Origin: Sphingobacteriia bacterium
GTDB lineage: Bacteria > Bacteroidota > Bacteroidia > Chitinophagales > Chitinophagaceae
Assembly (NCBI GenBank): GCA_947456855.1
Contig: CANGTR010000013.1
Location: forward strand, 1-39,572
Direction: 5' to 3'
Length of the DNA stretch: 39,572 bases
Shown: one piece after another, positions 1 through 7,693 of the stretch
Layout of the letters: every line of letters begins with the position of its first letter
Numbering within the stretch: position 1 is the stretch's first letter
The notes under the pieces: model-generated
The model's database searches: none
What the model was told of the DNA's origin: nothing
The model's input: only the letters and a program-made list of their open reading frames with translations
Position numbers and translations under genes: made by a program

Positions 1-279
1 AGATAAATTACTTAAAAGCAATGACCTGCTTTTTTCGTTATTGATAGGGCGTTCTGGTCCTTTTAATTTTTTTACGCTTTCATCACTGTTTACCCCGATT
101 ATCAAATAATCTGCTTCTTTTGCAGCGGCTGATAAAGAAAAAATATGTCCTTCGTGCAGAATATCAAAACAGCCATTGCTGAATGCAATTGTTTTATTGC
201 TTACACGCCAACTTGCAACTTGTTTTTGCATGTCGGAAAGGGTATAAATTTTTTTGGTAATGGCTTCTATTGATTTCAT
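1..279 (-). CDS. rfaE2: D-glycero-beta-D-manno-heptose 1-phosphate adenylyltransferase, partial
   Basis: The minus strand from the ATG at 279 to the window edge is open for 93 codons and begins MKSIEAITKKIYTLSDMQKQ. The segment FSNGCFDILHEGHIFSL carries the cytidylyltransferase nucleotide-binding signature (GxFDxxHxGH type), and VGVNSDESVKKLKGPERP is the conserved stretch that follows in RfaE domain-II/HldE-C proteins. The family transfers AMP from ATP to heptose 1-phosphate, giving the ADP-heptose used for the LPS inner core. It appears as a stand-alone adenylyltransferase without a fused kinase domain at its N-terminus, as is usual in Bacteroidota. The C-terminus lies outside the window. 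The start codon overlaps the stop of the upstream membrane-protein gene (TCAT, 276-279), so translation is probably coupled. Other cytidylyltransferase-fold enzymes, such as TagD-like ones, are less likely. Confidence 0.85.
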   Translation of the reverse strand, partial: MKSIEAITKKIYTLSDMQKQVASWRVSNKTIAFSNGCFDILHEGHIFSLSAAAKEADYLIIGVNSDESVKKLKGPERPINNEKSRSLLLSNLS

Positions 280-1280
280 TGTATTCTTTTTTTATTATAC
301 CAAGGAAGTAAAATAAGACAGCAAAAACCTACAATCATTACAATTAAAAATTGTGCAAACCATTGTAATGTTCCATTGGCAAATCCAATTTCAAATGAAA
401 CACCATTTTTTTCTAAAACTTTTGCTAAGAAAAAAGCGTATGCTCCAATTCCGCCAGGCGTTATGATCATGCCAATACTAGCAAATGCCAATGCGGAAAT
501 AGCTGCGGGTAAGCCCAAGTGAGCAGAACCTTCTGTTGCCATTAAACCAACCCATGTGCCTATTATATACAGTATCCAAATGAATACGCTGTAAGCAATA
601 AACCTTCCTTTTTGTTGTAAGTGTTGTATACTGGTTAAACCTTCACCAATGCCTATGATAATTTTTTTGATAGCAACAACAATGCTTAAATGATTAAAAA
701 ACTGAAATAATTTTTTAATCAACAATACAATTATGATTAATGCTGTAAGAACAATTCCCAACTTAATAAAAGAAATATTACCAGATTTTCCTTCAAATAG
801 TTTTTTTGATAACTCAACTCCATATTCACCAATAATATCATACTGTAAAATGAATGCTGTTAGAAAAACAATTGCTAATGAAATAACGTCAAAAGCCCTT
901 TCTACAACAATTGTTCCGATTAATTTTTCTGCAGGAACCTTTTCGTAGCGTGCCAGTATGGTGCATTTTAATACTTCTCCTAATCTTGGAATTGCTAAAT
1001 TGGCTAAATAACCTACCATTACAGCAAAAAATACATTGGGTAATTTTGGTGAGAACCCCAAAGGCTTCATTAAAATTTTCCACCTCATCGATCTTAGTAC
1101 ATGACTGCCTGAAAGAACAAAAAATACTGGAATCATTAGCCAATAATTGGCTTTTTTAAGCGAGCCCTTAAAATCCTCCCATTTATCTGCAGGAATTTGT
1201 TGCAAACTCCACCAAACCAAGAAAATACCAATACTCAAAAAGAGCATATACTGAAGTATCGAAATCCATTTAATTTTCAT
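276..1280 (-). CDS. Lysylphosphatidylglycerol synthase-like (UPF0104) integral membrane protein
   Basis: This 334-residue, very hydrophobic protein has about eight predicted membrane segments. It carries the conserved features of the LPG-synthase/AglD flippase-like family: LRSMRW (about 62-67), NLAIPRLGEVLK (about 94-105) and VERAFDVISL (about 126-135), plus a late ITPGGIGAYAFF segment. Family members are the membrane domain of MprF or stand-alone proteins of uncertain substrate; no lysyl-transferase domain is present here, so amino-acid transfer to lipids should not be assumed. The gene ends in a 4-bp overlap with the heptose adenylyltransferase, suggesting an operon concerned with the cell envelope. 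The start at 1280 is the first good ATG and leaves a 182-bp divergent promoter region to the next gene. Confidence 0.8.
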   Translation of the reverse strand: MKIKWISILQYMLFLSIGIFLVWWSLQQIPADKWEDFKGSLKKANYWLMIPVFFVLSGSHVLRSMRWKILMKPLGFSPKLPNVFFAVMVGYLANLAIPRLGEVLKCTILARYEKVPAEKLIGTIVVERAFDVISLAIVFLTAFILQYDIIGEYGVELSKKLFEGKSGNISFIKLGIVLTALIIIVLLIKKLFQFFNHLSIVVAIKKIIIGIGEGLTSIQHLQQKGRFIAYSVFIWILYIIGTWVGLMATEGSAHLGLPAAISALAFASIGMIITPGGIGAYAFFLAKVLEKNGVSFEIGFANGTLQWFAQFLIVMIVGFCCLILLPWYNKKRIQ

Positions 1281-1416
1281 ACTGCTTTCCTAGTTTTTCC
1301 GTTTAGATCTCCTTAAATCATTGAACGAATTTAGGTAATAATAATCAATGCTTGGGTGGGAAGTTGTATATATGTTTTTGTAACTATTTGATAATCAGTT
1401 AATAAAAAGCTAATTC

Positions 1417-1447
1417 TTGGATTTTGGCCATTTTTTAGTAACTTCGC
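1417..1447 (+). promoter_or_regulatory. Bacteroidota-type promoter for the glycogen-synthase-like gene
   Basis: TTG at 1417-1419 is separated by 19 bp from TAACTTCGC at 1439-1447, one mismatch from the TAnnTTTGC -7 consensus. Transcription would start around 1450, 13 bp before the ATG at 1463. The spacing matches the TTTG/TAnnTTTG arrangement of Bacteroidota primary sigma factor promoters. Confidence 0.5.
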
Positions 1448-1462
1448 AGACTTATTTTCAAA

Positions 1463-2305
1463 ATGGTTGTTCAAAACAGTGTGTTAATGTCAACAAAGAA
1501 AAGGATTTTATTCATTGCCACAGAAATGTCTCCCTATTTGGAGCTAACAGAATTTGCGGAGATTATCAATAAATTGGCTATCAAAAGCAATGATTCTGGA
1601 TTGGAGGTAAGATGTATAATGCCGCGATTTGGGGTAATTAATGAGCGCAGACATCGCTTACACGAAGTGGTTAGATTGTCGGGCATCAATGTTTCTGTAG
1701 ACAATGATGATTATCCTTTGCAAATAAAAGTGGCTTCATTGCCGAATGCTCGTTTGCAAGTATATTTTTTAGAAAATGAAGATTTCTTTAAACGCAAACA
1801 AATATTTCACGACGAATCCGAAAAATGGTTTTCAGACAATGATTTAAGAACCGTGTTTTTTTGTAAAGGTGCTTTAGAAACAGTGAAGAAATTTGGATGG
1901 CCTCCTGATTTGATTCATTGTTCGGGGTGGATGACAGGATTAATACCTGCTTTGATTAAAACAGCTTATAAAAAAGAACCAGTATTTGGAAATAGTAAAG
2001 TTGTTTTTACTATAGGTCAAAACACATTTACCGAAAAGTTGGGTCCTAATTTTTTAAAACAAGCAATAGTTAATGTAAACATTAAAGACAAAGATTTAGC
2101 GCCTTTTAAGGATGGCGATAATACTGCTATGTTCAGAGGGGGCGCCCATTATGCAGATGCCATTAGTTTTGGTTCTGACTTAGTAGAAGCGAAACTGGTA
2201 ACTGAATTTTCAAAAGTTAAAGGGAAAAAAGTAGTTCCTTTTAAAGGATGGGATTCTGATTTAACAGAGTATTTAGAATTGTACAACGACCTTGCGGGTA
2301 AGTAA
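1463..2305 (+). CDS. Glycogen/starch synthase N-terminal domain-like protein (degenerate GT5)
   Basis: This 280-residue protein begins with a GlgA-like strand and loop, ILFIATEMSPYLELTEFAEI, aligning with the start of glycogen synthases (SAECYPVAKAGGLGDVVGAL in the true GlgA of this window). The KxGGLxDV ADP-glucose-binding loop is lost, and the whole C-terminal GT-B Rossmann domain is absent; the family length is about 470. Residues such as FCKGALETVKKFGWPPDLIHCSGWMTGLIP still follow the GT5 pattern (PDIIHCHDHHTALIP). It is therefore probably not a glycosyltransferase. Short GT5-like proteins of this kind sit beside DUF4270 lipoprotein genes in Bacteroidota, as here, where it abuts the next gene (10-bp gap). 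An alternative start is the ATG at 1487. Function unknown. Confidence 0.75.
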   Translation: MVVQNSVLMSTKKRILFIATEMSPYLELTEFAEIINKLAIKSNDSGLEVRCIMPRFGVINERRHRLHEVVRLSGINVSVDNDDYPLQIKVASLPNARLQVYFLENEDFFKRKQIFHDESEKWFSDNDLRTVFFCKGALETVKKFGWPPDLIHCSGWMTGLIPALIKTAYKKEPVFGNSKVVFTIGQNTFTEKLGPNFLKQAIVNVNIKDKDLAPFKDGDNTAMFRGGAHYADAISFGSDLVEAKLVTEFSKVKGKKVVPFKGWDSDLTEYLELYNDLAGK

Positions 2306-2315
2306 TATTCAGCAC

Positions 2316-3800
2316 ATGCATTCATCTTCTTCATTGCGCAGTATCTCCATATTGATCTTGGTTTTTTTTGTTACAGCTATTTCCTGTACCCGTATCACTT
2401 CTACTGAACTAGGCGCTGGTTTAATTCCATCTGTAGATGGAGTGAATACTTTTGATACAACAATGGAAGTAATCACTGATAGTTTTGATGAAACTGATTC
2501 AACTAGAATTTACAAACAAGATTTACATGTTTTAGGTGCTATTACCAATGATCCATTATTTGGTAGAACTACTGCAGCTTTGAATTTTGAATTGTTTCCA
2601 CTTTTTTTTCCATTTGGCGTTCCTGGAACCAAAGACAGTGTTAGGGCAGATTCGGCAGTGTTGATTTTAAGTTATACTGGTTTTCATGGTGATTCAACAC
2701 AACCATTACGCATTTCTGTAGAAGAAATTAGTAGAAACACTCCTTTAGATCCTTTTAAAGTATATGCTTCCAATTTTCCAGGGGTTTATCCTTTACAGTT
2801 TGCTGGTAGTTTAGCTAATACTGCCACAATTGATATTAGAAGATTAGGTGATTCCGTAATCAATAGATACGAAGGAGCTAAAAATCAAATTAGAATCAAG
2901 TTGAGAGATGATGTTGCCAGAAGATTTTTAAACACTTTTGATTCAAGTAATGCCTATCGATCAGATACTGCATTTAGAACTTTTTTTGCAGGGTTTTCAG
3001 TAAAAGTTGCAGCTACTAGCCCAGCAAATGCTTTGCTTTTCATTAATAAGTTGGATACCAATACCAAATTGGCTTTGTACTATAATTCCAGCACAACTGG
3101 TGCCACAACAAGAGATACAAACGTAGTCTATTTCAGATTCAATAATTTTACTTGCGGAGATTATAACCAGATTACAAGAAATCGTGCAGGCAGTGAAGTA
3201 GCCAACCGATTAACTACTACTTCAAGACCAGATTCATTGGTTTATGTTCAAACCAATCCAGGAACTTATGTTAGAATTAGGATTCCTAATCTAAACAGAT
3301 TAAATAATCGAATTATTCATCGGGCCGAATTGATTACGGAACAAGTGCCAGACAATGCCAATCTATTAACCACAGACAGATTTATGACTCCACCTAATAT
3401 GCTCTTATTAAGCTATTATGATTCTGTCAATAAGATTAAAAGAAATATCCCCAACGATTACAATATTGGCGTATCTGGTCCTAATACACTCACTTTTGGG
3501 GGTTATCTAACTTACAAAACGGTGCCTGGCTATGACCGATTAGCTACTTATTCCTTTAATCTTTCTAGGTATGTTCAAGGAATAGTTACTAGAAAAGATA
3601 CTTCATTCGTTTTAAGATTATCAGCGCCATCAAACGATTCGCTTCGTTATTCTCCAGGTTATCCCATAGTTGGCTTTTCTCAAGTATATTATCTTAACCC
3701 TTCAATTGGAAATGTTGTAGGTAATGGAAGGGTTAGATTGGGCGGTGGTACCCATTCTCGGTTTAGGATGAGATTAAGAATTGTTTATTCAAGAATATAG
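2316..3800 (+). CDS. DUF4270-family outer-surface lipoprotein
   Basis: The chosen ATG at 2316 gives 494 residues with an N-terminal lipoprotein signal: a hydrophobic run ISILILVFFVTAIS and a lipobox cysteine at residue 24. An in-frame TTG at 2292 would overlap the preceding gene and put eight extra residues before the signal, so it is rejected. The mature protein is Ser/Thr/Asn-rich and beta-strand rich, with the DUF4270 pattern (VGAITNDPLFGRTTA-like LGAITNDPLFGRTTAALNFE near the N-terminus, RADSAVLILSY after it, FRMRLRIVYS at the end). DUF4270 proteins are secreted Bacteroidota lipoproteins of unknown function. The gene follows the GT5-like gene by 10 bp and is likely cotranscribed with it. 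Confidence 0.8.
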   Translation: MHSSSSLRSISILILVFFVTAISCTRITSTELGAGLIPSVDGVNTFDTTMEVITDSFDETDSTRIYKQDLHVLGAITNDPLFGRTTAALNFELFPLFFPFGVPGTKDSVRADSAVLILSYTGFHGDSTQPLRISVEEISRNTPLDPFKVYASNFPGVYPLQFAGSLANTATIDIRRLGDSVINRYEGAKNQIRIKLRDDVARRFLNTFDSSNAYRSDTAFRTFFAGFSVKVAATSPANALLFINKLDTNTKLALYYNSSTTGATTRDTNVVYFRFNNFTCGDYNQITRNRAGSEVANRLTTTSRPDSLVYVQTNPGTYVRIRIPNLNRLNNRIIHRAELITEQVPDNANLLTTDRFMTPPNMLLLSYYDSVNKIKRNIPNDYNIGVSGPNTLTFGGYLTYKTVPGYDRLATYSFNLSRYVQGIVTRKDTSFVLRLSAPSNDSLRYSPGYPIVGFSQVYYLNPSIGNVVGNGRVRLGGGTHSRFRMRLRIVYSRI

Positions 3801-3818
3801 AAATAATACTTATTATAA

Positions 3819-3827
3819 TATATTTGC
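3819..3827 (+). promoter_or_regulatory. -7 element upstream of metK
   Basis: TATATTTGC matches TAnnTTTGC exactly and lies 26 bp before the metK ATG. I see no good TTG/TTTG -33 box at the usual 19-20 bp spacing. No SAM riboswitch-like structure is visible in the 53-bp gap. Confidence 0.5.
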
Positions 3828-3853
3828 ACACTTATAAATTTAAATCATAAAAA

Positions 3854-5107
3854 ATGGCTTATTTATTTACTTCCGAGAGCGTATCAGAAGGGCATCCAGA
3901 CAAGGTAGCCGATCAGATATCCGATGCATTGATCGATAACTTTTTAGCCTTCGACCCACAGTCGAAAGTAGCTTGCGAAACTTTGGTTACCACTGGTCAG
4001 GTAGTATTGGCAGGGGAAGTAAAGTCTAAAGCATATTTAGATGTACAAGAAATTGCACGCGGAGTAATTCGTAAGATTGGATATACCAAAAGTGAATACA
4101 TGTTCGAAGCCAATAGCTGTGGAATTTTATCGGCTATTCATGAGCAGAGTGCAGATATCAACCAAGGTGTTGATCGCAAGAAGAAAGAAGAACAAGGTGC
4201 AGGCGACCAGGGAATGATGTTTGGTTATGCCAGCAACGAAACCGACGATTATATGCCATTGGCATTGGATTTGGCGCATAAGATCTTGATTGAATTAGCC
4301 GCGCTCAGAAGAGAGAACAAAGCCATCAAGTATCTACGCCCAGATGCAAAGAGCCAGGTTACTTTGGAGTATGATGATAACAATCAACCGGTAAGAATCG
4401 ATGCGATTGTGGTATCTACTCAACACGATGATTTTGATTCTGAAGCCAAGATGTTGGCCAAGATCAAAGCGGATATCATCAATATCTTGATCCCAAGAGT
4501 AAAAGCGAAGTATAAGAAATACGCTAAGTTGTTTAACAACAATATCAAATACCATATCAACCCAACTGGAAAGTTTGTAATCGGTGGACCACACGGAGAT
4601 ACAGGTTTAACTGGCCGTAAGATCATCGTTGATACTTATGGTGGTAAAGGTGCTCATGGCGGTGGTGCATTCAGTGGTAAAGATCCAAGCAAGGTAGACC
4701 GTTCTGCAGCTTATGCTACGCGTCATATCGCTAAGAACTTGGTAGCTGCTGGTGTTGCTGATGAGATCCTGGTTCAGGTGTCTTACGCGATTGGTGTTGC
4801 ACAGCCTACATCTATCAATGTAAATACATACGGAACCGCTAAAGTAGATATGACCGATGGTCAGATCGCTAAAATGGTAGAAGGCATTTTTGATATGCGC
4901 CCTTATTTTATTGAGCAGCGTTTGAAATTGCGTAACCCTATTTACAGCGAAACAGCAGCATACGGACATATGGGTCGTAAGAGCGAAATAGTTACCAAAA
5001 CTTTCAAAACTCCAGACGGAAAGGAGAAGAAAGTGAAAGTAGAATTGTTTACCTGGGAGAAATTGGACTATGTTTCAAAAGTGAAGAAAGCTTTCGGAAT
5101 AAAATAA
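3854..5107 (+). CDS. metK: S-adenosylmethionine synthetase
   Basis: MetK makes S-adenosylmethionine from methionine and ATP in the cytoplasm. The 417-residue product has all hallmarks: [15 protein letters not shown] at the N-terminus (catalytic His14, Asp16), the [12 protein letters not shown] loop, and the [20 protein letters not shown] and [19 protein letters not shown] phosphate/metal-binding segments. It is somewhat longer than the E. coli enzyme (384), with an insertion and a Lys-rich C-terminus, as in other Bacteroidota MetK. Its codons look different from its neighbours, with more C- and G-ending codons (atc, aac, aag, cgt), as expected of a highly expressed gene. It has its own -7 box and a strong terminator, so it is probably monocistronic. 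Confidence 0.97.
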   Translation: MAYLFTSESVSEGHPDKVADQISDALIDNFLAFDPQSKVACETLVTTGQVVLAGEVKSKAYLDVQEIARGVIRKIGYTKSEYMFEANSCGILSAIHEQSADINQGVDRKKKEEQGAGDQGMMFGYASNETDDYMPLALDLAHKILIELAALRRENKAIKYLRPDAKSQVTLEYDDNNQPVRIDAIVVSTQHDDFDSEAKMLAKIKADIINILIPRVKAKYKKYAKLFNNNIKYHINPTGKFVIGGPHGDTGLTGRKIIVDTYGGKGAHGGGAFSGKDPSKVDRSAAYATRHIAKNLVAAGVADEILVQVSYAIGVAQPTSINVNTYGTAKVDMTDGQIAKMVEGIFDMRPYFIEQRLKLRNPIYSETAAYGHMGRKSEIVTKTFKTPDGKEKKVKVELFTWEKLDYVSKVKKAFGIK

Positions 5108-5127
5108 TTCAAATAAACATATCATCC

Positions 5128-5158
5128 ACCTCTGTACTTTTGTGCAGAGGTTTTTTTA
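5128..5158 (+). terminator. Rho-independent terminator after metK
   Basis: CCTCTGTAC (5129-5137) pairs with GTGCAGAGG (5142-5150) with one G-T pair across a TTTT loop, followed by a run of seven T. It lies 21 bp after the metK stop. The rest of the gap to 5305 shows nothing recognisable. Confidence 0.85.
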
Positions 5159-5305
5159 TTTTAGGGTATGAAAAAGAAGTAGTTTGTTGCAATGGTTTAT
5201 TATTGTTCGTTTTTTGGTAATGTATTTTAAAGCTGCTGCAAAGTATTGATCGCTATGTTTTGCATAATCATTTCTATACCTGTTCTACTTAAAAAATAAT
5301 GTGTA

Positions 5306-5860
5306 ATGGAGCAAAATCCTTGGAAAATAATTAGAGAGAAAACAGTATACGATAATCCATGGATCAGTTTAACAGAATATGATGTAATCAATCCAGGTGG
5401 CGGAAATGGTATTTATGGGAAAGTACATTTTAAAAATATTGCGGTTGGGGTTATGGTTTTAGATGATGCGTTCAACACATATTTAGTTGGACAATATCGA
5501 TTTACATTGAATGCATATAGTTGGGAAATTCCAGAAGGAGGTGGTCCATTGGGAACTGATCCTTTGGAGAGTGCTAAAAGAGAACTCTTAGAAGAAACCG
5601 GATTAATGGCCAATAAATGGCAAGCATTATTTACCATGCACTTGTCTAATTCTGTTAGTGATGAATTGGGAATAGTATATTTAGCCAGAGATTTGAAGCA
5701 AGGAATAGCGGAACCAGAGGAAACTGAGCAATTAATAGTCAAGAAAGTTTCATTAGAAGAAGCTGCTACAATGGTTGAAAACGGGTTGATAACCGATTCA
5801 ATGAGTGTAGCGGCAATTTATAAAGTTCAACTCTTATTGGTTCAGGGAAAATTGAAGTAA
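5306..5860 (+). CDS. NUDIX hydrolase, ADP-ribose pyrophosphatase-like
   Basis: This 184-residue protein contains a NUDIX box in GGGPLGTDPLESAKRELLEE followed by TGL, preceded by YSWEIPEGG as in ADP-ribose pyrophosphatases (NudF-like), which cleave ADP-ribose to AMP and ribose 5-phosphate. The three glutamates of REUxEE that bind metal are present. The first conserved Glu of Gx5Ex7RE is Thr here (GTDP), which may be a subfamily trait. The N-terminal half has the usual substrate-binding beta-sheet (PWKIIREKTVYDNPWISLTE). The stop is 12 bp before the ATG of the following methyltransferase gene, which nevertheless has its own promoter-like box. Substrate specificity cannot be read from the sequence. 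Confidence 0.85.
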   Translation: MEQNPWKIIREKTVYDNPWISLTEYDVINPGGGNGIYGKVHFKNIAVGVMVLDDAFNTYLVGQYRFTLNAYSWEIPEGGGPLGTDPLESAKRELLEETGLMANKWQALFTMHLSNSVSDELGIVYLARDLKQGIAEPEETEQLIVKKVSLEEAATMVENGLITDSMSVAAIYKVQLLLVQGKLK

Positions 5861-5869
5861 TACATTTGC
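5861..5869 (+). promoter_or_regulatory. -7 element abutting the rlmB start codon (leaderless arrangement)
   Basis: TACATTTGC matches TAnnTTTGC exactly and ends only 2 bp before the ATG at 5872. With the usual distance from the G of the box to the transcript start (about 4 bp), transcription would begin at the A of the ATG. See the desaturase gene for the same geometry. Confidence 0.45.
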
Positions 5870-5871
5870 AA

Positions 5872-6615
5872 ATGGCTTTAAAACAAAGTTCGATGATTAT
5901 TGGAAGGCAGCCCTTAATAGAAGCGCTCCAATCCGGGAAAGCAATCGATAAGATCTTGCTTCAAAAAAATGCAGCTGGTGAAGTAATGCATGCTATTCGT
6001 GCTTTGGCGCGAGAGCACAATATTCCCATGCAATTAGTGCCCATTGAAAAACTCAATGGGCTTACTCGTGCCAATCATCAAGGGGTAATTGCCATTGCTG
6101 CCTTGGTAAATTATTTGGATTTACAACAAGTGATTGATCATGTAGTATCAGAAGGTATTACGCCATTATTTCTGATGTTGGATGGAGTTACAGACGTGCG
6201 AAATATTGGAGCCATTGCAAGAACGGCGGTTTGCTGTGGTGCGCAAGCCATTATTATTCCTGATAAAGGGGTAGGAGCTTTGAATGAAGAGGCAATGAAG
6301 AGCAGTGCCGGGGCTTTAGAAAAAATACATATCTGTAGGGTCAATAGTTTGATAAAAGCTGTGGATACCCTTCATTTAAATGGGATTGCTGTTTTTACCA
6401 GTGAGATGAGGGCGGAGAAAAATGTGTTTGACTTAACTATGATCGACCCTTGTTGTATAATCATGGGCGATGAAGGAAGAGGTGTTCAACCACATTTAGC
6501 AAAATCTGCTGATGCATTTTTTAAAATTCCTATGGCTGCTAAATTCGATTCACTGAATGTATCGGTGGCTACAGGAATGATTTTATACGAAGCCATGAAA
6601 CAAAGAATGCAATAA
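5872..6615 (+). CDS. rlmB: TrmH/SpoU-family rRNA 2'-O-methyltransferase (RlmB-like)
   Basis: The 247-residue protein has an N-terminal substrate-binding domain (IIGRQPLIEALQSGKAIDKI) and a C-terminal SPOUT domain. The three SpoU motifs are clear: DGVTDVRNIGAIARTA with the catalytic Arg, IIMGDEGRGVQPHL, and IPMAAKFDSLNVSVATGMIL. Such enzymes methylate a ribose 2'-OH in 23S rRNA (G2251 for RlmB) using SAM. A TTG two codons upstream (5866) lies inside the -7 box and is not needed; the ATG at 5872 is preferred. It follows the NUDIX gene by 11 bp but probably also has its own, possibly leaderless, promoter. A related rRNA or tRNA target remains possible. Confidence 0.88.
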   Translation: MALKQSSMIIGRQPLIEALQSGKAIDKILLQKNAAGEVMHAIRALAREHNIPMQLVPIEKLNGLTRANHQGVIAIAALVNYLDLQQVIDHVVSEGITPLFLMLDGVTDVRNIGAIARTAVCCGAQAIIIPDKGVGALNEEAMKSSAGALEKIHICRVNSLIKAVDTLHLNGIAVFTSEMRAEKNVFDLTMIDPCCIIMGDEGRGVQPHLAKSADAFFKIPMAAKFDSLNVSVATGMILYEAMKQRMQ

Positions 6616-6651
6616 TCTGAATTGAATTAAAGCATAAAATTTCGCTACTAT

Positions 6652-6765
6652 GAATACCTACAATTTTTACTCATTCGGCTACAATGAAAGAACTCGTTCC
6701 GACAAGTCGGAACTCAAACAGCTTTCATTGTTGACGCCTCATTCGAAAATTGTTGGACGGTATTC
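6652..6765. repeat. 114-bp imperfect inverted repeat (hairpin element)
   Basis: The two arms share four perfect complementary blocks in order: GAATACC/GGTATTC at the ends (6652-6658, 6759-6765), ACAATTTT/AAAATTGT (6660-6667, 6746-6753), ACAATGAAAG/CTTTCATTGT (6681-6690, 6722-6731) and GTTCCGAC/GTCGGAAC around a 2-base centre (6696-6703, 6706-6713). Between blocks both arms carry CTCATTCG in the same orientation (6670-6677, 6739-6746), so that part forms an internal loop. It fills the gap between rlmB and the HMG-CoA lyase gene. It has no T-run, so it is not a standard terminator; a REP- or MITE-like element is possible. I see no second copy in the window. Confidence 0.75.
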
Positions 6766-6840
6766 ATAAATGCTCAATTTTATATCTTTTCTTCAATTCA
6801 TATTTTAATCAAAAAACTCGTTATCAATCAAGCTCAAAAA

Positions 6841-7686
6841 ATAAAATTAGTAGAATGCCCTCGCGATGCAATGCAAGGATGGAAAGCATTTATACCTACT
6901 GAACAAAAAATCCAATACCTCAATCAATTATTAAAAGTGGGCTTTGATGTGCTCGACTGCGGTAGTTTTGTTTCGCCAAAAGCGATTCCACAGATGGCTG
7001 ATACAGCATCAGTTATCAAGCAGCTCGATTGCTCATTCAGTGATACAAAATTATTAGTGATTGTAGCTAATGAAAGAGGTGCAGAAGAAGCAGTTGTATA
7101 TGATCAAATTCATTCTTTGGGTTTTCCATTCTCTATATCGCCCCAATTTCAAATGCGCAATACCAATAGTAGCATGGAGGAGAGTTTATTGCGTGTTGAA
7201 TCCATACAAGAGTTGTGTATAAAAAATAAAAAAGAATTGGTGATTTATTTGAGTATGGGTTTTGGGAATCCTTATGGAGATGCTTATACCGAAGATATTT
7301 TATTGAATTGGGTTAGTAAAATGGCAGCATTGGATGTCAAAATAATATCATTGGCCGATACAGTGGGCTTAGCAAGCCCAGCTCAAATTCAACAAGCTTT
7401 ATCTAAAGTATTACCTGCATACCCCAATGTAGAAATTGGAGTGCATTTGCATGCATCATATACCAATTGGCAAGACAAGTTAACTGCTGCGTTTGATGCA
7501 GGGTGCACAAGGTTCGATGGGGCATTAAAAGGGATTGGGGGATGTCCGATGGCCCAAGACGATTTGGTAGGAAATATGGATACCGAATTAATGATCCCTT
7601 ATTTTCAATCAAAAAACGTGTTGAAAATGCTGAATCAGGAAGCACTTATTGCCTCTTCTGAATTAGCTTCAACTATTTTTCATTAA
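6841..7686 (+). CDS. Hydroxymethylglutaryl-CoA lyase
   Basis: The product cleaves HMG-CoA to acetoacetate and acetyl-CoA in leucine degradation. The family signature GIGGCPMAQDDLVGN (catalytic Cys), the VHLHASY metal-binding histidines, and FGSFVSPKAIPQ (here DCGSFVSPKAIPQMADT) are present. The first ATG in frame is at 6871, but starting there would remove KLVECPRDA, which holds the Arg-Asp pair (Arg41/Asp42 of the human enzyme) needed for metal binding and catalysis. The frame is open upstream to a TGA at 6685 without any ATG, GTG or TTG. The codon where homologues have Met (M-K-L-V-E-C-P-R-D) is ATA at 6841, which I take as the start position, either an unusual start codon or a point mutation. 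The gene is followed after 7 bp by the GSCFA gene. Confidence 0.8.
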   Translation: MKLVECPRDAMQGWKAFIPTEQKIQYLNQLLKVGFDVLDCGSFVSPKAIPQMADTASVIKQLDCSFSDTKLLVIVANERGAEEAVVYDQIHSLGFPFSISPQFQMRNTNSSMEESLLRVESIQELCIKNKKELVIYLSMGFGNPYGDAYTEDILLNWVSKMAALDVKIISLADTVGLASPAQIQQALSKVLPAYPNVEIGVHLHASYTNWQDKLTAAFDAGCTRFDGALKGIGGCPMAQDDLVGNMDTELMIPYFQSKNVLKMLNQEALIASSELASTIFH

Positions 7687-7693
7687 TTATAGT

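Noticed and set aside
1281..1462. panC/panD genes expected between the flippase-like and GT5-like genes
   Set aside because: In some Bacteroidota pantothenate genes lie here, but this 182-bp gap has no coding sequence, only a promoter for the GT5-like gene; no conclusion about pathway absence can be drawn from one window.
2292..2315. TTG start for the DUF4270 lipoprotein
   Set aside because: It overlaps the previous gene and would put extra polar residues ahead of a clear lipoprotein signal that starts at 2316.
4334..4969. Antisense ORFs within metK
   Set aside because: They are shadows of a strongly biased, conserved gene and show no family resemblance.
5159..5305. A riboswitch or small RNA between metK and the NUDIX gene
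   Set aside because: No conserved structured element could be recognised beyond the metK terminator.
6652..6765. The large inverted repeat as a simple rho-independent terminator of rlmB
   Set aside because: No T-run follows, the stem is long and interrupted, and the element is unlike the compact terminators at 5128, 12154, 34433 and 35846.
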